A DNA stretch of 64,000 nucleotides from Bacteroidota bacterium (lineage in GTDB: Bacteria; Bacteroidota; Bacteroidia; Bacteroidales; VadinHA17): positions 19,094 through 83,093 of the forward strand of contig DSCJ01000024.1 of assembly GCA_011049175.1 (NCBI GenBank), given 5' to 3'. Of this stretch, positions 18,791 to 30,611 are shown piece by piece (the first letter of the stretch is position 1; each line of letters begins with the position of its first letter). Under the pieces are notes generated by a model. It saw nothing but the letters and a program-made list of their open reading frames with translations, was not told where the DNA came from and ran no database searches. The translations under genes were made by a program, and so were the position numbers.

Positions 18791-19147
18791 ATGAGCGAAA
18801 AACTGAACGATTACAGGGAGTACCGCAGGAAAATGAACGAGCGCCTGCTCTCGGGCGAAAATAAAGTAATCAGAAGAATTTTCAATCTCGATACCAATAC
18901 GTATCTCGACGGAGCCCTACCGGCCAGAACAAAAGAAATGCTGGGGCTCGTCAGTTCCATGGTCCTGAGATGTGACGACTGTGTTAAATACCACCTCGAG
19001 CAGTGTTACCGGCACGGCGTGAGTACAGAAGAAATATTCGAAATATTTGCTGTTGCCAACCTGGTAGGAGGTACCATTGTGATTCCCCATACCCGCCGAG
19101 CCATTGAGTTCTGGGATGAACTGACTGAGGAAGTCGGGAGGAAATGA
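18791..19147 (+). CDS. Carboxymuconolactone decarboxylase / AhpD-like protein
   Basis: A small all-helical protein of 118 residues. It has the AhpD-type CxxC redox motif and a following His (C61, C64, H68 in CDDCVKYH), and the EIFEIFAVANLVGGT helix typical of the CMD family. Members with CxxC act as disulphide reductases in peroxide defence; others are decarboxylases. The CxxC favours a redox role. It stands alone, with a terminator directly after it. Confidence 0.85.
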   Translation: MSEKLNDYREYRRKMNERLLSGENKVIRRIFNLDTNTYLDGALPARTKEMLGLVSSMVLRCDDCVKYHLEQCYRHGVSTEEIFEIFAVANLVGGTIVIPHTRRAIEFWDELTEEVGRK

Positions 19148-19177
19148 ACCCCGGGGACCGATACCTCTGGATAAAAT

Positions 19178-19213
19178 AAACGAAAGGCTTCCGGTTATCG
19201 GAAGCCTTCGTTT
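19178..19213. terminator. Bidirectional terminator hairpin
   Basis: Arms of about 14 bp (19178-19192 and 19199-19213, one bulged A) enclose a short loop and are flanked by A and T runs. The hairpin lies between two convergent genes, the CMD-family gene and the outer membrane protein gene, and can serve both. Confidence 0.8.
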
Positions 19214-19233
19214 ATATCTTTACGTGTATGCCT

Positions 19234-19881
19234 TTAGAAGGCGTATCCGAAGCTTAGTCCGAAAGTAACATTTACCCTGCCTTTCCCTTCGCCGAAATCC
19301 AGATCGGTAGAACCTTCCTGGGCATAATCCCAGGTCATATCCCGGAATCCCAGGCCGGTAAAAATGTCCAGTACAAAGCCACCCCGGGTGATCAACTGGT
19401 AACCCAGTACACCGTGAATGTTCAGCTTTGCAGCATTCACATAGTCATCGGGTTCATCCTTGTTCTCGATACGGGCACTGGCAAAGGAAAAGTGTGGGCT
19501 GGCATAAAAACCGGAAGGACCGTCGGAATCACGGGTAAGAAAAAATTTATACCAGAGCTGGCCACGGAACCCGTTAACCCCTACCTCCACATCGGCAGAA
19601 TCGCCCAGTTCACTTTTCAGGGCACTGACAAATACACTTGGACCCAGATAAGAAGCGCCTACCTGCAGCGATTGTTTCTTAAAAGTTTTGGCCTCAAACA
19701 ACACCTTGTACTCGCCTGTTATTGGCACTATCCAGGCAGCCCATATGGGCCCGGCAAAAGCGGCAAGCGGATTGGTTTTGAGGGTAAACTTATAATTGGT
19801 TTCTTCCTGGCCGAAGGCTTTCTGTCCGTTCCAGGGCAATATAAAAATCACGCATATCAAAGCAAGCAATGTTTTTTTCAT
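19234..19881 (-). CDS. Outer membrane beta-barrel protein (DUF3575-like)
   Basis: A 215-residue protein with a signal peptide (about 1-24, ending KAFGQ). It continues with alternating hydrophobic/polar strands and ends in Phe (SFGYAF), as outer membrane barrels do for BamA recognition. Segments such as LKTNPLAAFAGPIWAAWIVP near the mature N-terminus and GFYASPHFSFA resemble small barrels annotated DUF3575. No ligand can be named. Confidence 0.7.
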   Translation of the reverse strand: MKKTLLALICVIFILPWNGQKAFGQEETNYKFTLKTNPLAAFAGPIWAAWIVPITGEYKVLFEAKTFKKQSLQVGASYLGPSVFVSALKSELGDSADVEVGVNGFRGQLWYKFFLTRDSDGPSGFYASPHFSFASARIENKDEPDDYVNAAKLNIHGVLGYQLITRGGFVLDIFTGLGFRDMTWDYAQEGSTDLDFGEGKGRVNVTFGLSFGYAF

Positions 19882-20043
19882 GGTATTCGGTTTGAATGAT
19901 ACAACAATATGGAAAAGGGTTGCATATATCCAAAATTAGAAAAAATAATCAATATGAAAAATCCGGAAAATTTAACACTGATTTTGTCTTCCCCAAAAAC
20001 CCGGGGCAAAACTTTCACAGGAAACAGATACCCTACAGAAAAT

Positions 20044-20376
20044 TCAATGGGTTTCTTCCCGCACCGGCCGTCCGGCCACTTTAAAATGATTTTGTAAACC
20101 AACCAGGTGAAGCAGTTCAGTCACCTCAGGAGCTATCCGGTCTATGACAAAACGACCATGATGAGCCCTGGCGGCCCGGTCGAGTTTCAGTAGGGTGTCA
20201 AAGCCGGAACTGTCAATAAACCGGATCCCTTCGAGACTAAGGATCAAAGTGGTACCGGGAGTTTCCAGCAACTGCATGAGCTGTTTCTCAATGATGGCAG
20301 ATATAACGGTATTCAACCGCCTTATTTTCAGGAAGGTCACATGAAATCCCTCATCCGTCCGCACAATTTTAAGCAT
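20044..20376 (-). CDS. STAS-domain anti-sigma-factor-antagonist-like protein
   Basis: A 110-residue single STAS domain. The conserved segment IRFIDSSGFDTLLKLDR holds the Ser (S56/S57) that is phosphorylated by anti-sigma kinases in SpoIIAA-type proteins. The C-terminal LLHLVGLQNHF helix also fits. It probably acts as a phosphorylation-controlled partner-switch component. No kinase or phosphatase partner gene lies nearby. It follows aspS by 92 nt on the same strand and could be read from that promoter or its own. Confidence 0.82.
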   Translation of the reverse strand: MLKIVRTDEGFHVTFLKIRRLNTVISAIIEKQLMQLLETPGTTLILSLEGIRFIDSSGFDTLLKLDRAARAHHGRFVIDRIAPEVTELLHLVGLQNHFKVAGRPVREETH

Positions 20377-20468
20377 CTCTGGTTCAATATGTATTTCGGG
20401 CTGAAAGTAATAGAATGAAACGGGAAAACAGTAAAGTCTGCATTAAATTTTCCACAAAGGAATGTTAA

Positions 20469-22217
20469 TTATTTAATGACCCGGATACCCAACTCCTTCA
20501 GCTGTTCCCCGGGAAGCGGGGCAGGAGTATTGATCATCACATCTCTTCCGGCGGTGTTTTTCGGGAATGCAATGAAGTCGCGAATAGATTCGCTTCCTCC
20601 GAACAGCGCCACCCAGCGGTCGAAACCGAAGGCAATTCCTCCGTGAGGCGGGGCCCCGTAACGAAAAGCCTGCATCAGGAACCCGAATTGCTCCCGTGCC
20701 GCCTCTTCACTGAATCCCAGGTTTTTAAACATGGTTTTCTGAAGCCTTTCGTCATGGATCCTTATGGATCCTCCCCCGATCTCCACCCCGTTAATTACCA
20801 GGTCATAGGCATTGGCCCTGACTTTTGCCGGATCCGACTCAAACAAATCGATATCTTCCAGCCGGGGTGAAGTAAAAGGATGATGCATGGCATAAAACCG
20901 CCCGGTTTCTTCATCCCATTCCAGCAGAGGAAAATCGACCACCCAAAGAGGAATAAAACGATTTTTATCTCTGAGCGACAACCTGTCCCCCATTTCCAGC
21001 CGGAGCTCTCCCAGGGCATAGCGGGTAGCCTGTGTTTCTCCGGACATGACCAGTAACAGATCACCCGAACGGGCACCGCAGCATTCACCCCATTTCCGGA
21101 GGTCTTCCGCTGTATAAAATTTATCCACCGATGAACGGATATTTCCATCCGTTTCAAATTTTACCCATATCAAGCCTCTGCCCCCTATCTGGGGACGTTT
21201 GACAAATTCGGTCAGTTCATCCAGTAGTTTTCGCGAATATCCGGCTGCCCCGGGAGCACAGATCCCTCCGGAATATTCCGCCCCGTCAATTACCTGAAAA
21301 CCTTTTCCCCGGGCCACCACCGACAAATCGTGTATTTCCATTCCGAACCTCAGGTCGGGTTTGTCTGTACCGTATTTTTCCATAGTTTCCTGGTACGACA
21401 GGCGAGGAAACGGTGCCGGTACCTGAATCCCCAGTATCGCCTGAAATAAATGTCCGGCAAGACCTTCAAATGTATTCAGCACATCTTCGCGTTCCACGAA
21501 CGACATCTCGCAATCGATCTGAGTAAATTCGGGTTGTCTGTCAGCCCGCAAATCCTCATCACGGAAGCATTTCACAATCTGAAAGTATTTATCCATCCCT
21601 GCCACCATGAGCAATTGCTTGAAGGTTTGCGGCGACTGGGGGAGGGCATAGAATTCGCCCCGGTTCATACGCGAGGGAACCACAAAGTCGCGGGCACCTT
21701 CGGGAGTAGACTTGATCAGCACCGGTGTTTCAATTTCGATAAATCCCTGTCCGTCGAGATATTTTCTTACCTCCTGGGCCATGCGGTGCCGCAGGATCAG
21801 GTGGTCTTTCACCGGAGGACGTCTGATATCCAGGTAGCGGTACTTCATGCGGAGATCGTCCCCCCCATCGGTATTCTCTTCAATTGTAAAGGGAGGTACC
21901 CGGGAAGCATTCAGCACTTCCATATCCTCAACAAGTATTTCTATATCCCCGGTAAGAATACGCGGATTTTTACTGCTTCTCTCGGTCACCCGGCCACTGG
22001 CCCTGATGACAAATTCCCGGCCGAGTTTCCTGGCTTTTTCACACAATCCCGGATCGGTTTCCATATTGAATACCAGTTGGGTTATGCCGTATCGGTCGCG
22101 CAGGTCCACAAACGTCATTCCCCCAAAATCCCTGGATCGTTGCACCCAGCCGCTGAGCACTACCTGCCGGCCGGCATCACTTTTTCGTAAGTCGCCACAA
22201 GTGTGGGTACGGTACAT
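20469..22217 (-). CDS. aspS: Aspartyl-tRNA synthetase AspS
   Basis: Class II aminoacyl-tRNA synthetase charging tRNA-Asp. The 582-residue product is the bacterial type. It has an N-terminal OB-fold anticodon-binding domain (begins RTHTCGDLR), the class II motif 2 region [18 protein letters not shown], an inserted GAD domain, and the motif 3 region [12 protein letters not shown]. It is divergent from tadA, with about 50 bp between the two starts. Whether it discriminates between tRNA-Asp and tRNA-Asn cannot be judged here. Confidence 0.97.
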   Translation of the reverse strand: MYRTHTCGDLRKSDAGRQVVLSGWVQRSRDFGGMTFVDLRDRYGITQLVFNMETDPGLCEKARKLGREFVIRASGRVTERSSKNPRILTGDIEILVEDMEVLNASRVPPFTIEENTDGGDDLRMKYRYLDIRRPPVKDHLILRHRMAQEVRKYLDGQGFIEIETPVLIKSTPEGARDFVVPSRMNRGEFYALPQSPQTFKQLLMVAGMDKYFQIVKCFRDEDLRADRQPEFTQIDCEMSFVEREDVLNTFEGLAGHLFQAILGIQVPAPFPRLSYQETMEKYGTDKPDLRFGMEIHDLSVVARGKGFQVIDGAEYSGGICAPGAAGYSRKLLDELTEFVKRPQIGGRGLIWVKFETDGNIRSSVDKFYTAEDLRKWGECCGARSGDLLLVMSGETQATRYALGELRLEMGDRLSLRDKNRFIPLWVVDFPLLEWDEETGRFYAMHHPFTSPRLEDIDLFESDPAKVRANAYDLVINGVEIGGGSIRIHDERLQKTMFKNLGFSEEAAREQFGFLMQAFRYGAPPHGGIAFGFDRWVALFGGSESIRDFIAFPKNTAGRDVMINTPAPLPGEQLKELGIRVIK

Positions 22218-22266
22218 ACGTGAAGTTTTTATTATCTTGCGAAAATACTAAGTTTTTTTGTTATTC

Positions 22267-22737
22267 ATGGACGAACCGATCAACGAATCCCTGCCCGATT
22301 TTTTTTCCGATGAGTATTTCATGAAAGAAGCCCTGAAAGAAGCCCAAAAAGCCCTGGACCAAGATGAAATACCTGTGGGAGCCGTCATCACCTGTAAAAA
22401 CCGTATTGTGGCCCGGGCGCATAACCTGACCGAGACCCTGGGCGATGTAACCGCTCATGCTGAAATGCAGGCCATTACGGCGGCAGCAGAATACCTGGGT
22501 GGAAAATATCTCACCGATTGCACCATTTATATCACTCTGGAACCCTGCAGCATGTGTGCAGCAGCCCTGGGATGGGCACAGATTCAGAGAATTGTATACG
22601 GGACATCTGACCCTAAAAAAGGATTCACCCGCTTTTCTTCCCGGGTATTGCACCCGAAGACCCTTGTTTCATCGGGAATTCTGGAAACAGAATCCCGGCA
22701 GGTACTGGAAAAGTTTTTCCATGCCAGAAGAAAGTGA
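22267..22737 (+). CDS. tadA: tRNA adenosine(34) deaminase TadA (nucleoside deaminase family)
   Basis: Zinc-dependent deaminase that converts A34 to inosine in tRNA-Arg(ACG). From the ATG at 22267 it is 156 residues, with the zinc motif HAE (H64, E66) and PCSMC (C94, C97), and EIPVGAVI near the N-terminus. An upstream in-frame TTG is an unlikely start. Guanine deaminases share this fold; length and motif spacing favour TadA. It is divergent from aspS. Confidence 0.88.
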   Translation: MDEPINESLPDFFSDEYFMKEALKEAQKALDQDEIPVGAVITCKNRIVARAHNLTETLGDVTAHAEMQAITAAAEYLGGKYLTDCTIYITLEPCSMCAAALGWAQIQRIVYGTSDPKKGFTRFSSRVLHPKTLVSSGILETESRQVLEKFFHARRK

Positions 22738-22814
22738 ATCTCCATTATCCCTGTTTTGTCGTACGTTAACCACGATCCTGTTTTATAACAAAAAATTGGT
22801 AACGGCTTTTTTTG

Positions 22815-22822
22815 TATATTTG
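22815..22822 (+). promoter_or_regulatory. Promoter -7 element (TATATTTG) with upstream TTG
   Basis: TATATTTG matches TAnnTTTG. A TTG at 22796-22798 lies 16 bp upstream as a possible -33. The predicted start of transcription falls near 22829, so the ATG at 22849 and not the earlier one at 22825 is the likely start of the next gene. Confidence 0.65.
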
Positions 22823-22848
22823 ATATGCATGCATCAAAACATGGGATT

Positions 22849-23589
22849 ATGAACAGGAAAAAAACATGTATCACAGTTATTCTGGCCTGCTCAGTATTCC
22901 TGGTGCAGGTGCCGTCGGCCATGGCCCAGATAGTTTCCCCCAGGTCATCCAATGTTCAGTTTGACAACCTGCTAAGCCGCGGAACAGAAATCAATCCTGT
23001 GTACTATGATGAAATTGAAGGGTCTCCCTTTCTGGAAAACGAATTCAAGCCTGGAACCGTAGTGATGAAAAACGGAAGGATCTTCGAGCACATCGGCTTC
23101 CGGTACAACATGCACACCGATCAGATTGAATTCAAAGACGAGGGAAAAATCCTGACCTTTGTCAATCCACGGGATCTGGAATATGTGTTTTTCGGTAATC
23201 ACCGGTTTATCTACGATAAATATTCCCTCAAGGGAAAGCCGGTGGAAGGTTATTTCAAGGTGCTGGCCGACGGGTATGCCAGGCTGCTGGTCAAAAGATA
23301 TGCCGAGATCAAATCGGAAAAAATGCCTGTATCTAATTTCGGTGAGATCAATTACCGGAACTATTTCCGGATCACCGAAGATTACTACATCACAAAGGAC
23401 GGTCAGAGCCTGATCCCGGTCAGGAAACAAAAACGCAGTCTGCTGAAGGCCCTGGAAGAGAAAAAAAATGAAATCGAGTCATTTCTGGAAGCCAGCGGAC
23501 TGGATATCCGGAACGATGTGGATCTGGGAGAAGTTGTATTTTATTATAACCAACTGATGCAGGAAGAAATACCGGATTCCGGCAAATAA
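22849..23589 (+). CDS. Secreted protein of unknown function
   Basis: I do not recognise a named family. From the ATG at 22849 it is 246 residues with a signal peptide ending PSAMAQ (about residue 27). The mature protein has a repeated strand pattern around FKPGTVVMKNGRIFEHIGFRY and IEFKDEGKILTFVNPRDLEYV. It ends in a charged helix (KALEEKKNEIESFLEAS). This looks like a periplasmic or outer-membrane-associated protein of the kind common in Bacteroidota and annotated hypothetical. It is monocistronic with its own promoter. Confidence 0.7.
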   Translation: MNRKKTCITVILACSVFLVQVPSAMAQIVSPRSSNVQFDNLLSRGTEINPVYYDEIEGSPFLENEFKPGTVVMKNGRIFEHIGFRYNMHTDQIEFKDEGKILTFVNPRDLEYVFFGNHRFIYDKYSLKGKPVEGYFKVLADGYARLLVKRYAEIKSEKMPVSNFGEINYRNYFRITEDYYITKDGQSLIPVRKQKRSLLKALEEKKNEIESFLEASGLDIRNDVDLGEVVFYYNQLMQEEIPDSGK

Positions 23590-23701
23590 ATCTTTGGACT
23601 GCTTTCATTCCCAGTACCTGTCTTGACTAATCCGAATGACTCCCGGGGATAAGGAAAATCCGTTATCTTTATGCCGGTATTCCTTTTGAAGATCAGCCCC
23701 T

Positions 23702-24877
23702 ATGCATTTTGAAGATACCCGAATCGCTTTTATCAGCAAATCAGACAAAGATCTGCAAAGAGCATACTGGCTTTTCAAAACCATTTCTCATCCCTGGCTG
23801 GTAAAAACGGGTACCCGCATGGTATCTCTGGCAGCCAGGTGGCATATTCCAGTGGAATGGATACTGAAACCCACCGTTTACAAGCATTTCTGCGGGGGAG
23901 AAACCCTGGAACGATCTTTACCGGTAGTGGAGAAAATGGCCGCTTACCGGGTAAAATCCATCCTGGATTATTCAGTGGAAGGAAGTGAATCGGAGGCAGG
24001 TGTTTCCCATGCTCTGAATGAAACCCTGCGTTCCATTCGTTTCGCTGCAACCAGCCCCCACATACCCTTTGCCGTATTCAAACCCACCGCTTTTACAACC
24101 TCCCGGTTGCTGGAAGCAGCCGGAAGCAGACATTCCCTGACGCAGAACGAAACCCTCGAGGCAAACCGTTTCCGCCAGAGGATCGACCGTCTTTGCCGGG
24201 AAGCCTTCGATCACGATATACCTGTCCTGATTGATGCCGAAGAAAGTCATTACCAGCACCTGATCGATCAAGTGGCGGAAGAAATGATGAAAAAGTATAA
24301 CCGGGAAAAAGCCATTATTTTCAATACTTTTCAGATGTACCGTATCAACCGGCTTGATTTCCTGAAGGAGAGCTACCGAAAAGCCAGGGAAGGATCATAC
24401 TTCCTCGGAGCCAAGTTTGTCAGGGGGGCATATATGGAGAAAGAGCGCGAGAGAGCTCATAAAATGGGATATCCCTCTCCCATTCATCCCGATAAGGATA
24501 GTACTGACCGGGATTATAATGCCGCACTTAAATTCTCTGTGGAACATATCGACCGGATTTCCATTTTCAACGGCACCCATAATGAAAACAGCTCGGCATA
24601 TCTGGCAGAACTGATGAAAACTCACGGCATTCATCCTAACGATGAAAGGATATGGTTCTCCCAGTTATTCGGCATGAGCGATCACATCAGTTTCAATCTG
24701 GCACACCGCGGGTACCTGGTGGCCAAGTACGTTCCGTACGGGCCTGTGAAACTTGTCATACCCTACCTTCTGAGAAGGGCCGAAGAAAACACCTCGGTTG
24801 CCGGACAGAGCAACCGGGAACTGGACCTGATCGCCCGCGAAAGACAACGAAGAAAACTGAAAAATAAACTGCCATGA
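23702..24877 (+). CDS. Proline dehydrogenase (PutA-type PRODH domain, monofunctional)
   Basis: FAD enzyme that oxidises proline to pyrroline-5-carboxylate. The 391-residue protein has the PRODH barrel signatures VLIDAEESHYQHLIDQ, FNTFQMYRINRLDFL, FLGAKFVRGAYMEKE and the C-terminal PYGPVKLVIPYLLRRAEEN, with the Arg pair that binds the proline carboxylate. No P5C dehydrogenase domain is fused, so it is monofunctional. Its product feeds glutamate, which links it to the two glutamate dehydrogenases downstream. A small membrane protein gene overlaps its stop by 4 nt. Confidence 0.92.
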   Translation: MHFEDTRIAFISKSDKDLQRAYWLFKTISHPWLVKTGTRMVSLAARWHIPVEWILKPTVYKHFCGGETLERSLPVVEKMAAYRVKSILDYSVEGSESEAGVSHALNETLRSIRFAATSPHIPFAVFKPTAFTTSRLLEAAGSRHSLTQNETLEANRFRQRIDRLCREAFDHDIPVLIDAEESHYQHLIDQVAEEMMKKYNREKAIIFNTFQMYRINRLDFLKESYRKAREGSYFLGAKFVRGAYMEKERERAHKMGYPSPIHPDKDSTDRDYNAALKFSVEHIDRISIFNGTHNENSSAYLAELMKTHGIHPNDERIWFSQLFGMSDHISFNLAHRGYLVAKYVPYGPVKLVIPYLLRRAEENTSVAGQSNRELDLIARERQRRKLKNKLP

Positions 24878-25359
24878 CCATAAACAACAGCAGGAATGTC
24901 ATTTCCATCAAACTCAGGCAACTGATAGTAACCATTTTTTTCATTGCCCTGTTTGCCCTGCTCTATGCCAGCTCACTTATTCCCACTCCTCTTTTGGGGC
25001 TCAGCCGGAATGAAATAGGAATAGGACTGCTTGTTATTTATGTGTTGTTCATTTTGTATCATTTCGGCCTTGATCTGAATTATATTATCTACAGCGACGA
25101 AGGTCCGAATATTATCCTCCGCTATTATTCCATCAAGATCTATTCTCAAAAACATCACTCGGTAGAAATCCCGAAAAAGGATTTTCAGAGGTACGAGATC
25201 CGGAGAACCTTCTTCTGGCTGAAACCCGAGCTCATCCTGTACCTGAATATAAAAAAAGGAACCGGACGGTACCCTCCGGTCAGCCTGGCGGCCCTTTCCG
25301 GGAAACAAAGAAAGGCTTTGACGGAGAGCCTTAACAGGTATGTAAAAAAAGGAAAATAG
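24874..25359 (+). CDS. Small inner membrane protein, two TM segments and a cytoplasmic domain
   Basis: I do not recognise a named family. The 161-residue protein has two hydrophobic segments (about residues 16-36 and 48-68). A mixed alpha/beta domain with a pattern like bacterial PH (YcxB-like) domains follows: NIILRYYSIKIY, RRTFFWLKPELILYLNI, and a basic C-terminal helix ALTESLNRYVKKGK. The ATGA overlap with proline dehydrogenase indicates translational coupling. A role in docking that enzyme at the membrane is possible but is inference. Confidence 0.7.
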   Translation: MTINNSRNVISIKLRQLIVTIFFIALFALLYASSLIPTPLLGLSRNEIGIGLLVIYVLFILYHFGLDLNYIIYSDEGPNIILRYYSIKIYSQKHHSVEIPKKDFQRYEIRRTFFWLKPELILYLNIKKGTGRYPPVSLAALSGKQRKALTESLNRYVKKGK

Positions 25360-25403
25360 AATGCCTTCCGCCGGATAACAGGTTATATAACATCTTTTGT
25401 TGG

Positions 25404-25411
25404 TATTTTTG
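25404..25411 (+). promoter_or_regulatory. Promoter -7 element (TATTTTTG) for the gdh leader
   Basis: TATTTTTG matches TAnnTTTG and would start transcription near 25418, giving an unusually long leader of about 155 nt before the first glutamate dehydrogenase gene. A short open frame lies inside that leader. Confidence 0.55.
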
Positions 25412-25444
25412 TATTATCCTAATATTCTGTAAGTTGTACACATT

Positions 25445-25522
25445 ATGGAGGAAGAAGAAAAAAAAAACCATGAGAAAAATCATAGGTTTAATTGGCAGGG
25501 AATGAGAAATTTGTTTCAGTAA
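25445..25522 (+). CDS. Possible 25-codon leader ORF upstream of glutamate dehydrogenase
   Basis: ATG at 25445 and TAA at 25520-25522 enclose 25 codons. The peptide starts with a run of Glu and Lys (MEEEEKKNHEKNH) and ends with NWQGMRNLFQ. It lies in the long leader between the promoter element at 25404 and the gene at 25574. It is not followed by a recognisable attenuator hairpin. It could be a regulatory leader peptide or a chance frame in an A-rich stretch; I cannot tell. Confidence 0.3.
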   Translation: MEEEEKKNHEKNHRFNWQGMRNLFQ

Positions 25523-25573
25523 TTTTTTTAACTGATAACTATGTTATAGGTTAACCACTTAAAAGCATCAGAA

Positions 25574-26911
25574 ATGAACGTTGATAAATTGATGAACGAG
25601 CTTGAAAAGAAACATCCCGGTGAAAAGGAGTATCTTCAGGCTGTTCGCGAAGTTCTTGAATCCATTGAAGAGGTATACAACGAAAACCCTCAGTTTGAAT
25701 CGGCCAGCATTATTGAACGGATGATTGAACCTGACCGGATATTGACCTTTAAAGTTCCCTGGGCCGATGACCAGGGAAACATCCATGTCAACCTGGGATA
25801 CCGTGTTCAATTCAATAATGCCATCGGGCCTTACAAGGGAGGTTTGCGCTTTCACCCCAGTGTAAATCTGAGCATCCTGAAATTTCTGGGATTCGAGCAA
25901 ATCTTTAAAAACGCACTCACCACCCTTCCGATGGGCGGAGGAAAAGGAGGATCGGATTTCAACCCTAAAGGAAAATCTCCTTCCGAAATCATGAGATTCT
26001 GCCAGTCGTTTATGCTGGAACTCTGGAAACTGATCGGACCTGAGACTGATGTACCTGCCGGCGACATAGGCGTTGGCGGCAGGGAGATCGGCTACCTGTA
26101 CGGAATGTACCGGAAACTGGCGAGGGAAAACACCGGGGTTCTCACCGGTAAAGGAATCAACTGGGGGGGCAGTTTGATCAGGCCCGAAGCAACCGGTTTC
26201 GGTGTGGTATATTTTGCCCAGGAAATGCTGGCAACCATAGGTGAAACCCTGAAAGGGAAAACGGTGGCTGTTTCCGGTTTCGGAAACGTGGCATGGGGGG
26301 CCGTAAGAAAAGTGAACGAACTGGGAGGTAAAGTGGTAACCCTTTCCGGCCCTGATGGGTATATCTATGATCCTCAGGGCGTGAGCGGAAAGAAAATTGA
26401 TTTCATGCTCGACCTCCGTGCTTCAAACGAAGACATTGTAAAACCCTATTCCTACGAATTCCCGGAGGCCGAATTCCATCAGGGCAAGCATCCCTGGGAG
26501 GTAAAATGCGACGTGGCTCTGCCCTGTGCAACGGAAAACGAGCTGAATAAGGAAGACGCTGAAAATCTGGTGAAGAACGGTTGCCTCTGCCTGACAGAAG
26601 GGGCCAACATGCCCTGCACACCGGAGGCTATTGAAATCATCCAGAAAAATAAAATACTGTTTGCCCCCGGCAAAGCAGCCAATGCAGGAGGTGTGGCCAC
26701 TTCAGGACTGGAAATGACACAGAATGCCATGAAGCTGAACTGGACGGCGGAAGAAGTGGATGCTAAACTGCACCAGATCATGAAAAAAATTCATGAAGCC
26801 TGTGTGAAATACGGAACCACTCCCGAAGGATATGTAGATTATGTCAAAGGAGCCAACGTTGCCGGCTTCCTCAAGGTAGCCAACGCCATGCTCGACCAGG
26901 GCCTGGTATAA
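25574..26911 (+). CDS. gdhA: Glutamate dehydrogenase, hexameric (first copy)
   Basis: Reversible conversion of 2-oxoglutarate and ammonia to glutamate. The 445-residue protein is the small hexameric class. It has the substrate loop [26 protein letters not shown] with the catalytic Lys, [14 protein letters not shown] and a Rossmann motif AVSGFGNVAWGAV. The segment after the second strand reads LSGPDGYIYD, unlike the [10 protein letters not shown] of the second copy at 28341, so coenzyme preference may differ. The long leader and a strong terminator make it monocistronic. Confidence 0.96.
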   Translation: MNVDKLMNELEKKHPGEKEYLQAVREVLESIEEVYNENPQFESASIIERMIEPDRILTFKVPWADDQGNIHVNLGYRVQFNNAIGPYKGGLRFHPSVNLSILKFLGFEQIFKNALTTLPMGGGKGGSDFNPKGKSPSEIMRFCQSFMLELWKLIGPETDVPAGDIGVGGREIGYLYGMYRKLARENTGVLTGKGINWGGSLIRPEATGFGVVYFAQEMLATIGETLKGKTVAVSGFGNVAWGAVRKVNELGGKVVTLSGPDGYIYDPQGVSGKKIDFMLDLRASNEDIVKPYSYEFPEAEFHQGKHPWEVKCDVALPCATENELNKEDAENLVKNGCLCLTEGANMPCTPEAIEIIQKNKILFAPGKAANAGGVATSGLEMTQNAMKLNWTAEEVDAKLHQIMKKIHEACVKYGTTPEGYVDYVKGANVAGFLKVANAMLDQGLV

Positions 26912-26935
26912 TTTATTGACCAACGAACCATCCCG

Positions 26936-26966
26936 GGGCTGCCCTCCAAAGGGCAGCCCTTTTTTT
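26936..26966 (+). terminator. Rho-independent terminator after the first gdh gene
   Basis: A 10-bp GC-rich stem (26936-26945 with 26950-26959), a 4-nt loop and a run of seven T. It lies 25 nt after the stop codon. Confidence 0.92.
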
Positions 26967-27068
26967 ACTCCACGGCGGGAAAAACCGGTTCCATCAGCTT
27001 CGGCATTACCTTAAACTGTCAGGGTAATAAAAATTTCTGAACCCATGCTTTTATTCGGCTCATATTTT

Positions 27069-27076
27069 TATTTTTG
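27069..27076 (+). promoter_or_regulatory. Promoter -7 element (TATTTTTG) for dprA
   Basis: TATTTTTG matches TAnnTTTG and lies 26 nt before the ATG at 27103, downstream of the gdh terminator. Confidence 0.6.
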
Positions 27077-27102
27077 CTTAAAAGCGCTGCTGCCGGGTAG
27101 TA

Positions 27103-29681
<2,579 letters not shown>

Positions 29682-29707
29682 CCATCCATCCTGCATATTT
29701 CCTTCAA

Positions 29708-29741
29708 AAAAGGCTGTTGGGGATCCATCAGCCTTTTTTCT
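29708..29741 (+). terminator. Rho-independent terminator after the second gdh gene
   Basis: An A-tract and GGCTG arm (29708-29718) pair with CAGCC and a T-tract (29731-29741), followed by further T-rich sequence. The loop is 12 nt. Confidence 0.85.
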
Positions 29742-29782
29742 TTTTTTTTGTCCTGATTTCTTCAACATGTTCCGGCTCTTCC

Positions 29783-29813
29783 TTGACCAGTTAAGGTCTT
29801 TTTCATATGTTTG
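29783..29813 (+). promoter_or_regulatory. tatD promoter: TTG (-33) and TATGTTTG (-7), 20-bp spacer
   Basis: TTG at 29783-29785 is followed 20 bp later by TATGTTTG at 29806-29813. Both elements and the spacing fit the Bacteroidota consensus. The ATG of tatD is 22 nt downstream. Confidence 0.7.
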
Positions 29814-29834
29814 CTTGCCCTTTTGCCCTTGTTC

Positions 29835-30611
29835 ATGGAATGGACCGACACCCATACGCATCTTTATCTTCCGGAATTTGAAGCCGACAGGGAAGCCGTT
29901 ATCCGGCGGGCTCTGGATGCCGGAGTCAGGGATCTGTTCCTTCCCAATATCGATGCCGGCTCGATTCCGTCTGTAATATCTATGGCCAATGAGTATCCGA
30001 AGATCTGCCATCCCATGATGGGGCTTCATCCCGGATCGGTAGACAACCGGTTTGAAACAACACTGCAAGAAATACGGAACAGTCTGGTCGAAGGATCTTT
30101 CTGCGCCATTGGAGAAATCGGGATCGACCTTTACCATGACAAAACCTACCGGGAAGAACAAGTTGAGACTTTTACCAGACAGTTACAATGGGCAATGGAA
30201 TTGTCCCTTCCGGCAGTGATTCACATACGGAATGCATTTCCCGAGGTGTTTGAAGTGCTTGAAAGAGTGTGGAAGCCAGGTTTGACAGGCACATTTCATT
30301 GCTTTTCAGGCAATGTGCACCATGCACGCAAAGCCATTGATATGGGCTTTTTCCTTGGCATCGGCGGGGTGATCACATTCCGGAATTCGGGGTTGCAGCA
30401 GGTGGTTAAACAGGTTCCTCTGGATCACCTGGTGCTGGAAACCGATGCACCTTACCTGGCTCCCGTGCCCTACCGGGGGAAAAGAAACGAAAGTTCCTAT
30501 ATCCCTTTCATTGGGAAGGCAGTGGCTGAAATCAAGAATAAAAACCAGGAGGAAGTAGCAGAGGTTACTACCCGCAACGCCAAAATGCTTTTTTTCAAAA
30601 ATCAGGAATGA
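29835..30611 (+). CDS. tatD: TatD family metal-dependent deoxyribonuclease
   Basis: From the ATG at 29835 the protein is 258 residues. It has the metal-binding motif DTHTHLYLPEF at the N-terminus, GEIGIDLYHD, HIRNAF, HCFSGN and the C-terminal ETDAPYLAP, all hallmarks of the TatD amidohydrolase-fold nucleases. Proposed roles are 3'-5' DNA trimming in repair and D-aminoacyl-tRNA deacylation by relatives. It overlaps the asparaginase gene by 4 nt. Confidence 0.94.
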   Translation: MEWTDTHTHLYLPEFEADREAVIRRALDAGVRDLFLPNIDAGSIPSVISMANEYPKICHPMMGLHPGSVDNRFETTLQEIRNSLVEGSFCAIGEIGIDLYHDKTYREEQVETFTRQLQWAMELSLPAVIHIRNAFPEVFEVLERVWKPGLTGTFHCFSGNVHHARKAIDMGFFLGIGGVITFRNSGLQQVVKQVPLDHLVLETDAPYLAPVPYRGKRNESSYIPFIGKAVAEIKNKNQEEVAEVTTRNAKMLFFKNQE

